A stretch of DNA of 64,000 nt from Acidobacteriota bacterium. Its GTDB lineage: Bacteria; Acidobacteriota; Polarisedimenticolia; JACPZX01. The DNA lies in NCBI GenBank assembly GCA_016195325.1, contig JACPZX010000075.1:18718-82717 (forward strand), written 5' to 3'. Below are positions 51,190-60,057 of this stretch, piece by piece. Each line of letters starts with the position of its first letter. Within the stretch, counting starts at the first letter, position 1. Position numbers and translations under genes: made by a program. Below the pieces are notes generated by a model that saw only the letters and a program-made list of their open reading frames with translations, did no database searches and was not told the DNA's origin.

Positions 51190-52406
51190 GAAACGAATAC
51201 CCGCGACATGTCGTTCCGGCGCTCGCGGCCCGGCTGAGAGCGATGCCGGCCCTCGTGGTCGCCGGCGCTCGGCAGACCGGCAAGAGCACGCTGGTCGAGC
51301 GGCTGACTCCGGGGAAGCGCCGCTACCTGTCGCTCGACGATCTCGACGTCATCGACCTGGCGGCTCATGACCCCGAGGCGCTCATCGGCAGCCACGCGCG
51401 CCTCACCCTCGACGAGGTGCAGCGCGAGCCCGGGTTGCTCCTCGCGGTGAAGCGGGCGATCGATCGACGACGTCGGCCGGGGCAGTTCTTGCTGACGGAG
51501 TCGGCGAACCTCCTGCTCATGCGCGGCGTGTCGGAGTCGCTCGCCGGACGCGCCAGCCACCTGACGCTGTGGCCGATGACGCGCCGCGAGCAGCGGGGGC
51601 GTGGGCGGTGCGGGCTGTGGGAGGAGCTGCTCGCCGCCAAGGACTCCGAGTGGCCGAAGATCTTGCGCGCCGATCGCACTGGCGCGGAGGACTGGCGGCT
51701 CCTGGCGAGGCGCGGAGGGTTCCCGACGCCTGCCGTGCACATGAAGCAGGCGGAGGATCGCGCCATCTGGTTCGATGGATACACCCGAACGTACCTCGAG
51801 CGCGATCTCCAGGCGCTGTCCTCGATCTCGGCCCTTCCGGACTTCCGGCGGCTCATGCGCGCGACATGTCTGCGCCTCGGTCAGCTCGCGAATCAGACAG
51901 AGATCTCCCGCGATCTTGCGCTTGCCCAGCCCACGGTGCACCGCTACCTCAACTTGCTCGAGGCCTCGTACCTCCTCGTTCGGTTGCCGGCGTACTCGGT
52001 CAACCGAACGAAGCGCCTGGTCAAGTCTCCCAAGCTGTACTGGGGGGATGTCGGCCTCGCGCTCTATCTCGCCGGTCTCGCGGAGCCGACGGGGGCCCAC
52101 CTCGAGAACATCGTGCTCCACGATCTGCTCGTCTGGCGGGACGCGAGATCGAAGCGCGCCGAAATTCTCTACTGGCGGACCACTTCCGGCGAAGAAGTGG
52201 ACCTGGTGATCGAAGACGGCGATCGAGTGCTCCCGATCGAGATCAAGGCGACGACCCGGCCGCGGTTGGGGGACGTCGCGCACCCCCGGGCGTTCCGGCA
52301 CGAGTACGGCGCACGGGCGAGGTTGGGGCTCCTCCTGCATTGCGGAACCTCGATCGAGTGGCTGACACCCGACGTTCTGGCGGTCCCTTGGTGGCGTGTC
52401 TGCTGA
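51165..52406 (+). CDS. AAA (AAA_14) ATPase with DUF4143 nuclease-like domain
   Basis: This 413-residue cytoplasmic protein has an N-terminal ATPase domain with Walker A GARQTGKST near residue 30, Walker B LTLDEVQ and the conserved SLAGRASHLTLWPMTRRE segment of the AAA_14 family. The C-terminal DUF4143 domain carries LYWGDVGLALYLAGL and ILYWRTTSGEEVDLVIEDGDRVLPIEIKAT, where the E-V-D ... E-I-K pattern is the PD-(D/E)XK nuclease-like signature. Function of the family is not established; members are often mobile and highly variable in presence. The start is either ATG 51165 or GTG 51183, both inside the palindromes. It has no operonic partner and is flanked by unrelated genes. Confidence 0.85.
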   Translation: MEIIHSVNRNEYPRHVVPALAARLRAMPALVVAGARQTGKSTLVERLTPGKRRYLSLDDLDVIDLAAHDPEALIGSHARLTLDEVQREPGLLLAVKRAIDRRRRPGQFLLTESANLLLMRGVSESLAGRASHLTLWPMTRREQRGRGRCGLWEELLAAKDSEWPKILRADRTGAEDWRLLARRGGFPTPAVHMKQAEDRAIWFDGYTRTYLERDLQALSSISALPDFRRLMRATCLRLGQLANQTEISRDLALAQPTVHRYLNLLEASYLLVRLPAYSVNRTKRLVKSPKLYWGDVGLALYLAGLAEPTGAHLENIVLHDLLVWRDARSKRAEILYWRTTSGEEVDLVIEDGDRVLPIEIKATTRPRLGDVAHPRAFRHEYGARARLGLLLHCGTSIEWLTPDVLAVPWWRVC

Positions 52407-52419
52407 TTCCCCCCTCCCC

Positions 52420-52447
52420 TTGACACCCTCCCCTCCGGCTGTGTACC
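52420..52447 (+). promoter_or_regulatory. Candidate promoter of the oxidase operon
   Basis: A consensus TTGACA at 52420-52425 is followed 16 bp later by a weak TGTACC (52442-52447). It lies about 110 bp before the cupredoxin lipoprotein gene that heads the oxidase cluster. The -10 is poor, so confidence is low. Confidence 0.35.
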
Positions 52448-52558
52448 GTCCGTCGGCCATCCTTTGTCTTGTTCCTATCGCACGGCCCGCGGTCCGCGAA
52501 AGCCTGAGGCTCGAGATCGGACGCGTCAGGCCGCGCCACACCAGGAGGACTTCCGAAG

Positions 52559-53368
52559 ATGCTCAAGAAGTACAGTTCCGCAGCCGCTCTCGTCGCCCTC
52601 GTTCTCTTCGCCGCCTGTGGCGGCTCGACGCCTCCGCCCCCCGCGGAGACGAAGTCCGAAGCCGCGCCGGCGCCGGCCGCTCCTGCCGCGGAAGCGGCGG
52701 GTGGCGGTGAGGCGGGCGCCTACGAAGCCACGACCGTCGCCGACGGCGGGACGATTTCAGGGAAGGTCACCGTCACCGGAAACGTGCCGAAGCCCGAGAA
52801 GGTCGAGGTCAACAAGGACACCGCCGTCTGCGGCAACGAGAAGACGATGGAGGACGTCCGTGTGGGCGCGGGCGGATCGCTCGCCGACGCGGTCGTCTGG
52901 ATCGATGGTATCTCGAAGGGGAAGGCCTGGGCCGGAAACGACAAGGTCACGATCGATCAGAAGGACTGCCACTACATCCCGCAGATCCAGGCGGTGCAGG
53001 CGGGGGGCACGGTCGAGGTCGTCAACTCCGACACGATCCTCCACAACATCCACGCCTACCACGGCGAGGAGACGCTCTTCAACATCGCGCAGCCGATGAA
53101 GGGGCAGAAGACCCCGAAGAAGGTCACCGAGACGGGCCCGGTCCACATGAAGTGCGACGTCCACTCGTGGATGAGCGCGTGGGTCTTCGTCGCGGCGCAC
53201 CCGTACTTCGCCATCACGAAGGAGGACGGATCGTTTTCGCTCGGCGACGTCCCGCCGGGGAGCTACACGCTGAAGGTGTGGCACGGCCGCTTCGGCGAGA
53301 AGAGCATGCCGATCAAGGTCGACGCCAAGGGGACGGCGACCGCCGACTTCGCGCTCCAGGCCTCCTGA
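52559..53368 (+). CDS. Cupredoxin-like lipoprotein heading the oxidase cluster
   Basis: This 269-residue protein has a lipoprotein signal (LVLFAAC with Cys20) followed by an Ala/Pro-rich linker, so it is anchored at the membrane and faces the periplasm. Residues about 65-220 look like a cupredoxin fold: LHNIHAY (His162, His165) and MKCDVHSWMSAW (Cys199, His202, Met205) supply the ligands expected for type-1 copper. The C-terminal 50 residues are a beta-sandwich like the carboxypeptidase regulatory domain (SFSLGDVPPGSYTLKVWH). It probably delivers electrons or copper to the oxidase encoded downstream; the first role fits the ligand set best. Copper binding is inferred, not shown. Confidence 0.75.
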   Translation: MLKKYSSAAALVALVLFAACGGSTPPPPAETKSEAAPAPAAPAAEAAGGGEAGAYEATTVADGGTISGKVTVTGNVPKPEKVEVNKDTAVCGNEKTMEDVRVGAGGSLADAVVWIDGISKGKAWAGNDKVTIDQKDCHYIPQIQAVQAGGTVEVVNSDTILHNIHAYHGEETLFNIAQPMKGQKTPKKVTETGPVHMKCDVHSWMSAWVFVAAHPYFAITKEDGSFSLGDVPPGSYTLKVWHGRFGEKSMPIKVDAKGTATADFALQAS

Positions 53369-53527
53369 GCCGGAGCCACGCAGCTGCGCCCTGTCGCGCC
53401 GCCGGGGGGACGGTTCTTGACCTCCTCCCGGCGGCCGGTTTAAAGTGCGCCCCGCTCGATTGGGCCCGCGCCCTGCCGCAGCGCACCGCCACTCCTCGGA
53501 AACGTAACGGCTTCGAGAGGGAAACCC

Positions 53528-54205
53528 GTGTCCCAATGGCTTCCTGAGGACATCTCGACCTACGGCCCGGATGTCGACCGGCTCTTCTACCTCATCTACT
53601 ACATCACCGGCTTCGCCTGCATCGGCGTCCTGCTCTGCATGCTGTATTTCCTCGTGAAGTACCGGCATCGCGAGGGACGGCGGGCGATCTACTCGCACGG
53701 GAACAACACGCTCGAGATCATCTGGACGATCGTTCCCGCGCTGGTCTTCGTGATGCTCGGGTTCATGAGCCGCTCCGTCTGGGCCCACATCCGCCAGACG
53801 CTCCCCGAGACCGACATCCGCGTCCGCGTGACGGGCAAGCAGTTCAACTGGGTGATGCAGTACCCGGGCCTCGACGGCGTCCTCGGCACCGCCGATGACG
53901 TGAAGGCCGAGAACAGCCTTCACGTGCCGACGGGCAAGCCCGTGCGCGTCATCCTCTCGAGCGAGGACGTCATCCACTCGTTCTTCCTTCCGAACGCGCG
54001 GCTCAAGCAGGACGCGGTCCCCGGGCGCGACATCGAGGTCTGGTTCGAGGCCACGAAGCCCGGCAAGTACGACATCCCGTGCGCCGAGCTCTGCGGCTTC
54101 GGCCACGGCAACATGCTGGGGTACCTGACGGTGCACGACCCGGCGAGCTTCAAGGCCTGGGCGGCCGAGAAGAAGGCGTTTCCCGTTGAAGGAGGCGGAG
54201 CATGA
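53528..54205 (+). CDS. coxB: Cytochrome c oxidase subunit II
   Basis: Subunit II accepts electrons from the donor and passes them to heme a through the CuA centre. The 225-residue protein has two membrane helices in the first 85 residues and a periplasmic cupredoxin domain with the CuA motif CAELCGFGHGNM (Cys185, Cys189, His193, Met196) and upstream His in SSEDVIHSFFLPN. There is no fused heme c domain, so an external donor is needed, possibly the upstream cupredoxin lipoprotein. GTG at 53528 follows GAGAGG with about 7 nt spacing. The stop overlaps the coxA start as ATGA. Confidence 0.93.
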   Translation: MSQWLPEDISTYGPDVDRLFYLIYYITGFACIGVLLCMLYFLVKYRHREGRRAIYSHGNNTLEIIWTIVPALVFVMLGFMSRSVWAHIRQTLPETDIRVRVTGKQFNWVMQYPGLDGVLGTADDVKAENSLHVPTGKPVRVILSSEDVIHSFFLPNARLKQDAVPGRDIEVWFEATKPGKYDIPCAELCGFGHGNMLGYLTVHDPASFKAWAAEKKAFPVEGGGA

Positions 54206-55941
54206 CCGAGGCGGCGCCCGCGCACGCGGAGGCGCATCACGAGCCGGGGTTCGTGAGGAAGTACCTCTTCTCGACGGATCACAAGATGATCGGGAAGCAG
54301 TTCCTCACGGTGTCGCTCTTCATGCTGATCATCGGCGGCGGCCTGGCGATGCTCGTCCGCTGGCAGCTCGCCTGGCCCGGGAGCGTCATCCCGGGCATGG
54401 GATGGGTCCCCGAGCCCTACATGGTGCAGGGGACGATCAGCCCGGCCTTCTACAACACCGCGTTCACGATGCACGCGACGATCATGATCTTCTTCGTCGT
54501 CATGCCGATCCTCGTCGGGTGCTTCGGAAACTTCCTGATCCCGCTGATGATCGGCGCGCGCGACATGGCCTTCCCGGTCCTGAACATGCTCTCGTTCTGG
54601 GTCGCGCTCCTCTCCGGCATCCTCATGCTCGCGGGGTTCGTCGTCCCCGGCGGCCATGCGTCGGGGGGGTGGACGTCGTACGCGCCCCTCTCGGCGGTCC
54701 CGGCGTACACGGGCGTCGACTGGGGCCAGAACCTCTGGTGCATCAGCATCATCGTCCTCGGCATCTCGTCGCTGATGGGGTCGATCAACTACATCACGAC
54801 GATCATCAACATGCGCGCGCCGGGGATGACGTGGTTCCGGATGCCCCTCGTCATCTGGTCGCTTTTCATCACCGCCATCCTTCTCCTCCTCGCCCTTCCC
54901 GTGCTGACCGCCGCCCTGGGGATGCTGCTGATGGACCGGATGGCGGGGACGTCGTTCTTCATCCCGAAGGGGGGAGGGCAGCCGCTTCTCTGGCAGCACC
55001 TCTTCTGGTTCTTCGGCCACCCCGAGGTCTACATCATGATCCTCCCCGCCATGGGGATCGCCTCGGACCTCCTCGCGACCTTCTCCCGGAAGCCCATCTT
55101 CGGCTACAAGGCGATGGCCTACTCGATGATCGGCATCGCGTTCCTGGGCTGGATCGTGTGGGGACACCACATGTTCCAGAGCGGGATGAGCCCGGCGCTC
55201 GGGACGTCGTTCATGATCTCGACGATGGTCATCGGGGTCCCGTCCGCCATCAAGGTCTTCAACTGGCTCGGGACGCTGTGGGGCGGCTCGATACGCTTCA
55301 CCACGGCGATGCTCCACGCCCTCGCGTTCGTGTCGATGTTCCTCATCGGCGGCCTGTCGGGCATCTTCATGGCCTCGACGCCGGTCGACATCTTCATTCA
55401 CGACACCTACTTCATCGTGGCGCACATCCACTACGTGCTGTTCGGCGGCAGCCTCTTCGCGATCTTCGGCGGGATCACGTACTGGTTCCCCAAGATGTAC
55501 GGCCGCATGATGAACGAGACGCTGGGCAAGATTCACTTCTTCCTGACGTTCATCTTCTTCAACGGCACCTTTTTCCCGATGCACATCCTGGGGATCGGCG
55601 GCCACATGCGCCGCATCTTCAACCCCGAGTACTACGATTTCCTCAAGCCCCTCCAGCCGGTGAACCACTTCATCACGGTGAACGCGCTGTGCCTCGGGGC
55701 GACGCAGTTCATCTTCGCCTTCAACTACTACTACAGCCTGTACAAGGGCAAGAAGGCCGAACAGAACCCGTGGAAGGCGAACACCCTCGAATGGGTCGCG
55801 GCGACCCCGCCGCCGCACGGCAACTTCGACGCCATCCCGACCGTCTTCCGCGGGCCGTACGAGTACTCCTCGCCGCTGGTGACCGAGGACTGGCTCCCGC
55901 AGAATCGGGATCTGGGGCCGGCCTCGGGCCTCGCCCACTGA
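54202..55941 (+). CDS. coxA: Cytochrome c oxidase subunit I
   Basis: This is the catalytic subunit of an aa3-type proton-pumping oxidase, with 579 residues and twelve core helices. Ligand motifs are visible: the heme a histidine in FTMHATIMIF, the CuB-tyrosine segment FGHPEVYIMILP (His273, Glu275, Tyr277), the CuB histidine pair in GHHMF, and heme ligands in HIHYVLFGG. Glu275 marks the proton channel used by A1-type enzymes. It overlaps coxB by 4 bp and is followed after 4 bp by ctaA, so the whole set is one transcript. Identification is certain. Confidence 0.95.
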   Translation: MTEAAPAHAEAHHEPGFVRKYLFSTDHKMIGKQFLTVSLFMLIIGGGLAMLVRWQLAWPGSVIPGMGWVPEPYMVQGTISPAFYNTAFTMHATIMIFFVVMPILVGCFGNFLIPLMIGARDMAFPVLNMLSFWVALLSGILMLAGFVVPGGHASGGWTSYAPLSAVPAYTGVDWGQNLWCISIIVLGISSLMGSINYITTIINMRAPGMTWFRMPLVIWSLFITAILLLLALPVLTAALGMLLMDRMAGTSFFIPKGGGQPLLWQHLFWFFGHPEVYIMILPAMGIASDLLATFSRKPIFGYKAMAYSMIGIAFLGWIVWGHHMFQSGMSPALGTSFMISTMVIGVPSAIKVFNWLGTLWGGSIRFTTAMLHALAFVSMFLIGGLSGIFMASTPVDIFIHDTYFIVAHIHYVLFGGSLFAIFGGITYWFPKMYGRMMNETLGKIHFFLTFIFFNGTFFPMHILGIGGHMRRIFNPEYYDFLKPLQPVNHFITVNALCLGATQFIFAFNYYYSLYKGKKAEQNPWKANTLEWVAATPPPHGNFDAIPTVFRGPYEYSSPLVTEDWLPQNRDLGPASGLAH

Positions 55942-55945
55942 CGAG

Positions 55946-56884
55946 ATGAACGCCGCGCTCCACCGCTTCGCCGTCTTCCTCTCGGGCGCGACGTTCGTCC
56001 TGGTCTTCGTCGGCGGCCTCGTCACGAGCACCGGCTCCGGGCTCGCCGTCCCCGACTGGCCCCTCTCGTTCGGGATGGTCTTCCCCAAGATGGAGGGAGG
56101 CGTCCTCTTCGAGCACGGCCACCGGATGGTGGCGGCGGCCGTCGGAGCGCTGGTCGTCGCGCTGTACGTCTGGACGGCCCTCGGGAAACGGCGCGCGCCG
56201 ATCAGCACCCTCGCCGCGTGCGCTCTCGGCACGGTCGTGCTCCAGGGGCTTCTCGGCGGGCTGACGGTGCTGCTGAAGCTCCCCCCGGCCGTCTCCGTCG
56301 CGCACGCCTGCCTCGCGCAGGCCTTTCTCTGCCTGACGATCTCGATCGCGGTCGTGACCGGCGACGTGTGGGGAAAGATGCGGGCGACCCCCGAGAGGGC
56401 CGCCATCCCGCTCAAGGCCCTCGCGATCGCCACGACGGCGGCCGTCTACGTCCAGCTCATCCTCGGCGCGGTCATGCGCCACACCGGCGCGGGGCTCGCG
56501 ATCCCCGACTTCCCGCTGGCCGTCGGCCGGCTGGTGCCCCCGCTCGGGGATCCGAAGGTGCAGATCCACTTCGCGCACCGGGTGGGCGCGCTGATCGTGA
56601 GCGCGATGGTCGTCTGGACCGTCTCGCGGATCCTCAGGGAGCACGCGGGTGAGGGGCTGCTGAGGCGGCCGGCGATCCTCCTGGCCACCCTCCTCGTCGC
56701 GCAGGGGACTCTCGGCGCCCTCACGATCTGGACGGGGAAGGCGGTCCTGCCGACCACCGCCCACGTCCTCGGCGGGGCGGCGATCCTCGGCACGAGCTTT
56801 CTCATCACGCTCCGCGCGCACCGGCTCGTCGCGACGCGCCCTCTGCCGGTGAAGAGCGCGGCGACCTTCGAGGTGACGGCGTGA
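55946..56884 (+). CDS. ctaA: Heme A synthase (CtaA/COX15)
   Basis: This enzyme oxidises the C8 methyl of heme O to make heme A, the cofactor of the oxidase encoded just upstream. The 312-residue protein has eight membrane helices in two homologous halves, each with a pair of conserved histidines: EHGHRMVAA with His59 and VAHACLAQ in the first half, and HFAHRVGALIV and TTAHVLGG in the second. GLAVPDWPLSFG and GLAIPDFPLAVG are the matching conserved loops. The stop overlaps the ctaB start as GTGA. It sits inside the oxidase operon, which supports heme A use. Confidence 0.92.
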   Translation: MNAALHRFAVFLSGATFVLVFVGGLVTSTGSGLAVPDWPLSFGMVFPKMEGGVLFEHGHRMVAAAVGALVVALYVWTALGKRRAPISTLAACALGTVVLQGLLGGLTVLLKLPPAVSVAHACLAQAFLCLTISIAVVTGDVWGKMRATPERAAIPLKALAIATTAAVYVQLILGAVMRHTGAGLAIPDFPLAVGRLVPPLGDPKVQIHFAHRVGALIVSAMVVWTVSRILREHAGEGLLRRPAILLATLLVAQGTLGALTIWTGKAVLPTTAHVLGGAAILGTSFLITLRAHRLVATRPLPVKSAATFEVTA

Positions 56885-57807
56885 CGTTGCTTCGCCTCGC
56901 CGTCGAGGTCCGTCCGGCCGGCGCCGCCTCCGCGCTCTCCAGCTTTCTCGAGCTGACCAAGCCGCGCATCGTGATGCTCATCCTGGTCACGACGGCCGCG
57001 GGCTTCTACATGGGCTCCGGAGCCTCTCCCGACGTGACGGCGCTCTTCCACACCCTTTTCGGCACGGGCCTCGCGGCGGCCGGCGCCCTCGCGCTCAACC
57101 AGTACCTCGAGCGCGTGGAGGACGGCCGCATGGAGCGGACGCGCCGCCGCCCGCTTCCCGACGGAAGGCTTCAGCCGATCGAGGCGCTGGCCTTCGGGGC
57201 GATCGTCACCGTCCTCGGGCTCGTCTACCTCCTCGCGGCCGTCGGCCCGGTGAGCGCGGCGGTGACGGCGTTCACCGTCCTGAGCTATCTCTTCGCGTAC
57301 ACCCCGATGAAGAGCCGGAGCGCCCTGTGCACCGTGGTCGGCGCCGTTCCCGGCGCGCTCCCACCCGTCACGGGATGGGCGGCGGCGACGGGGCACCTCG
57401 GCGTGGGGGCCGCGGTCCTGTTCGGCATCATGTTTTTCTGGCAGCTCCCTCACTCCCTCGCCATCGGCTGGATCTACCGCGACGACTACGCGCGCGCGGG
57501 GACGCGCCTCCTCCCGACCGTCGAGCCCGACGGGCGGAGCACGGGCCGCCAGATCGCGATCAACGCGATCGCGCTCCTCGGCGTGGGGATGCTCCCGACA
57601 CTGATCGGCCTCGCGGGGTGGATGTACTTCGCGGTGGCCTTCGGGATGGGAGGGTGGTTCCTCGCCGACGCGGTGGGGGCGGCCCTCGCGGGAACGCCGG
57701 CCGGGGCCCGGAGGCTGCTGCACACGACGTTCTACTACGTCCCGGTCGTCCTGACGGCGATGGCGCTCGATCGCATCCCCCTCGGGCGCGGGCCGCTCGG
57801 GTGGTGA
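56881..57807 (+). CDS. ctaB: Protoheme IX farnesyltransferase (heme O synthase)
   Basis: The enzyme adds a farnesyl group to protoheme to give heme O, the substrate of CtaA. This 308-residue protein of the UbiA family has nine helices. The first prenyl-diphosphate motif reads NQYLERVEDGRMERTRRRPLP, in which the usual first Asp is Glu, a variation seen in other CtaB proteins, and the second reads WIYRDDYARAG. GTG at 56881 overlaps ctaA. The order ctaA-ctaB right after coxBA suggests coordinated assembly of the oxidase. Confidence 0.93.
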   Translation: MTLLRLAVEVRPAGAASALSSFLELTKPRIVMLILVTTAAGFYMGSGASPDVTALFHTLFGTGLAAAGALALNQYLERVEDGRMERTRRRPLPDGRLQPIEALAFGAIVTVLGLVYLLAAVGPVSAAVTAFTVLSYLFAYTPMKSRSALCTVVGAVPGALPPVTGWAAATGHLGVGAAVLFGIMFFWQLPHSLAIGWIYRDDYARAGTRLLPTVEPDGRSTGRQIAINAIALLGVGMLPTLIGLAGWMYFAVAFGMGGWFLADAVGAALAGTPAGARRLLHTTFYYVPVVLTAMALDRIPLGRGPLGW

Positions 57808-57814
57808 GGGGCGC

Positions 57815-57949
57815 ATGACGATGTCCGGAAGCCAGACCTACGACGGGACGGAGGCGAGAAACCGGCGGCTGAGGCGGGTTCTCCTCGCGGTCGCGGCTTT
57901 CCTCGCGGTCTTCACCATCGTCTACATCGCGCTTCACAGGCATGACTAA
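57815..57949 (+). CDS. Small single-helix membrane protein in the oxidase operon
   Basis: This is a 44-residue open frame from ATG at 57815 to TAA at 57947-57949, between ctaB and the first subunit III gene. It has a polar, Arg-rich start (SGSQTYDGTEARNRRLRR) and a single hydrophobic helix (VLLAVAAFLAVFTIVYIAL) ending in His-Arg-His-Asp. Its size and topology resemble small accessory subunits of heme-copper oxidases. It is too short for many gene finders. The tight fit in the operon supports a real gene, but no family is recognised. Confidence 0.62.
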   Translation: MTMSGSQTYDGTEARNRRLRRVLLAVAAFLAVFTIVYIALHRHD

Positions 57950-57993
57950 CGGAGCCGCCGGGGTTCGGGCGGAGGAGGCGTCGAGTTCTCGCC

Positions 57994-58653
57994 ATGGCGC
58001 AGGGATCGGCGGCGCGGAGCGGAGCGGCCCGGGGACTGCCTTCGGGTGCGGCGGGGGCTCCGGCGACGGCGTTCGGCGGGGGACCTCCGTCGCCGCCGCG
58101 GTCCGGGATCGCCAGCACGCGCATTGCCATCGTCATGCTCCTCGGCGCGGAGACGATGTTTTTCACGGGGCTCATCGGGGCCTACGTGGTGCTGCGCGGG
58201 GCGAGCACGGCGTGGCCGCCGATCGGCCTGCCGCGCCTTCCCATCGCGGTGACCTGGGCGAACACGCTGGTCCTCGTCACCTCGTGCGTCACGATGGCGA
58301 TGTCCCTCTCCGCGCTGAAGCGGAAGAGCCCCTGGCGGCTGGAGCGCTATCTCACGCTCACGACGCTCCTCGGGATGTTCTTCCTCGCGGTGCAGGGGTC
58401 GGAGTGGATCAGGCTCGTCCGCCACGGGCTCACCGTCTCGACGGGAGTCTACGGCGCGACGTTCTACACCCTCATCGGGGTGCACGGCCTGCACGTCCTC
58501 GGGGCGGTCCTCTGGCTGCTGTGGGTCCAGCAGCGGGCGCGGCGCACCCGGTACTCGGGGGCGAACGCCGCCGCCATCGACATGGTCTCCATCTACTGGT
58601 TCTACGTGGGCGGGCTGTGGCTGATCCTCTTCCCGCTGGTGTACCTTTACTGA
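57994..58653 (+). CDS. Cytochrome c oxidase subunit III-like protein (first copy)
   Basis: This 219-residue membrane protein has about five helices and an N-terminal Gly/Ala/Pro-rich extension of about 40 residues. Subunit III landmarks: AIVMLLGAETMFFTGLIGAYVVL, QGSEWIRLVRHG, GATFYTLIGVHGLHVLGAVLW and IYWFYVGGLWLILFPLVYLY. The ATG at 57994 lacks a clear ribosome binding site, so a different start is possible. Together with a second subunit III-like gene at 59002 this operon has two related subunits, which could reflect two proteins forming a five-plus-five helix arrangement or a gene duplication. Role: stabilises subunit I and the proton-pumping channel. Confidence 0.82.
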   Translation: MAQGSAARSGAARGLPSGAAGAPATAFGGGPPSPPRSGIASTRIAIVMLLGAETMFFTGLIGAYVVLRGASTAWPPIGLPRLPIAVTWANTLVLVTSCVTMAMSLSALKRKSPWRLERYLTLTTLLGMFFLAVQGSEWIRLVRHGLTVSTGVYGATFYTLIGVHGLHVLGAVLWLLWVQQRARRTRYSGANAAAIDMVSIYWFYVGGLWLILFPLVYLY

Positions 58654-58682
58654 CCTCGTGACGAGGCGGAGATGACGCGATC

Positions 58683-59000
58683 ATGACCCTGCGAGTTCGA
58701 AAGCGCTTCGCGGCGGCGGCCCTTCTTGCCGCGGCCGTCCTCCTGTCGGCTCCTCCCGCGCTCGCGCAGGGGTGCGCGATGTGCCGGACCGCCGTCGAGG
58801 GGCAGGACGACCCGCTGACGCGGGGGCTCTCCCACAGCGTTCTCTTCATGGTCTCCATGCCCTTCGCGGTCTTCTTCTCGGCCGCGGGGTGGCTCGTGCT
58901 CTCGAACCGGAAGGCGAGGAACGCGGCGCGCCTCGCCGCCGCGACCCCCGACGATCCGCAAGCGACGACCGCCGACCCACAGGCGACGGGAGGAGTCTGA
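58683..59000 (+). CDS. Small exported or membrane-anchored protein with CxxC motif
   Basis: This 105-residue protein has a signal peptide (RKRFAAAALLAAAVLLSAPPALAQ) then GCAMCRTAVEG with a CxxC pair, a hydrophobic helix (SVLFMVSMPFAVFFSAAGWLVL) and a polar tail. A CxxC in the periplasm next to a helix suggests a role in redox or copper handling during oxidase assembly. It lies between the two subunit III-like genes, one base before the second. I do not know a named family for it. Start ATG 58683 is followed by typical signal-peptide basic residues. Confidence 0.65.
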   Translation: MTLRVRKRFAAAALLAAAVLLSAPPALAQGCAMCRTAVEGQDDPLTRGLSHSVLFMVSMPFAVFFSAAGWLVLSNRKARNAARLAAATPDDPQATTADPQATGGV

Positions 59001-59001
59001 C

Positions 59002-59610
59002 TTGAGCCAGGCAGCGACGATGGAACACGCGGTGGAGCCGGCCGAATCGCCGCTCACCCCCGAGAGCTGGGGGAAGCTGGGGATGTGGATCTTCCTCGCG
59101 GCGGACGCGATGAGCTTCGGCGGACTGCTCGCCGGGTACGGGGCGCTCAGGTACTCGAGCGGCAACTGGCCCGACCCGAAGAAGGTCCTCGGGATCCAGA
59201 CGACGGCGTTCATGACCTTCATCCTCATCTGCAGCAGCGTCACGATGGTGAAGGCCCTCTCCGCGAAGAAGAGGGGGGACTCGGGGAAGACCAAGCTCTT
59301 CCTCGGGCTCACCATCCTCGGCGGCGCGATCTTCCTCGGGATGCAGGCGATCGAGTGGACGGGGCTCATCCACGAGGGGATGACGATTCGCGGAAACCCG
59401 TGGGGGAGCTCCCTCTTCGGGACGACGTTCTTCATCCTGACCGGCTTCCACGGCTGCCACGTCCTCGCCGGGGTCATCTACCTGACGTCCCAGCTGATGC
59501 TGACCGCGCGAGAGAAGTCGTCCTACAACGGCATCGAGGTCCTGGGGCTCTACTGGCACTTCGTCGATCTGATCTGGATCCTGGTCTTCACCTTCGTCTA
59601 CCTGATCTGA
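59002..59610 (+). CDS. coxC: Cytochrome c oxidase subunit III (second copy)
   Basis: This 202-residue membrane protein has five helices with motifs KLGMWIFLAADAMSFGGLLAGYGAL, MQAIEWTGLIHEG, GTTFFILTGFHGCHVLAGVIYL and GLYWHFVDLIWILVFTFVYL. The last two are the classical subunit III signature, and His-rich FHGCHV is closer to canonical CoxC than the copy at 57994. The start is TTG at 59002, chosen because GGGAGGAG lies 6 nt upstream and no ATG/GTG fits better. It belongs to the same operon, following the small CxxC protein by one base. Confidence 0.9.
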   Translation: MSQAATMEHAVEPAESPLTPESWGKLGMWIFLAADAMSFGGLLAGYGALRYSSGNWPDPKKVLGIQTTAFMTFILICSSVTMVKALSAKKRGDSGKTKLFLGLTILGGAIFLGMQAIEWTGLIHEGMTIRGNPWGSSLFGTTFFILTGFHGCHVLAGVIYLTSQLMLTAREKSSYNGIEVLGLYWHFVDLIWILVFTFVYLI

Positions 59611-59665
59611 CGTTCTCCGTCTTGGCGAGGCGGGCCGCGCGGTCCGCCGGGAAGGACTCCGAGAG

Positions 59666-60019
59666 ATGACGCAGCACAACGCAGGTGGCGCGGCCCACGC
59701 CGATCACGCCGAACCCAACTACATGGCGGTCTTCGTCGCGCTGGCCGTCCTGACGGTGGTCGAAGTCGTCATGGTCTTCATGCCCATCTCGAGGCTGGCG
59801 ATCGGCGCCATCCTGGTGACCCTCGCCTTCACCAAGGCGATCCTCGTCGCGATGTACTTCATGCACCTCAAGTTCGAGAAGCGCACGCTCGCCGTCATCG
59901 CGGCGACGCCGATCGCGCTGTGCGTCTTCCTGATGTTCATGCTCCTTCCCGATGCCGACCCCGCCAAGGTGAAGCACCCCGCGGCCCCTCCCGCTCCGGC
60001 CGCGGCGACGCACCCGTGA
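59666..60019 (+). CDS. Cytochrome c oxidase subunit IV (CoxD family)
   Basis: This 117-residue membrane protein has three hydrophobic helices and the pattern of prokaryotic oxidase subunit IV: MAVFVALAVLTVVEVVMVF, LVTLAFTKAILVAMYFMHLKFE and IAATPIALCVFLMFMLLPD. The MHLKFE segment is typical. It is a small accessory subunit that aids CuB loading or assembly. The tail is Ala/Pro-rich. It lies 55 bp after the second subunit III gene and 38 bp before the SCO gene. Confidence 0.85.
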   Translation: MTQHNAGGAAHADHAEPNYMAVFVALAVLTVVEVVMVFMPISRLAIGAILVTLAFTKAILVAMYFMHLKFEKRTLAVIAATPIALCVFLMFMLLPDADPAKVKHPAAPPAPAAATHP

Positions 60020-60057
60020 CCCCGCGGGGCGCGGGCGCGCCCTCGATCGGCTGAGCG

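Noticed and set aside
53920-56433. Long minus-strand frame opposite coxA and ctaA
   Set aside because: It is antisense to two unmistakable oxidase genes and its translation is charged low-complexity sequence.
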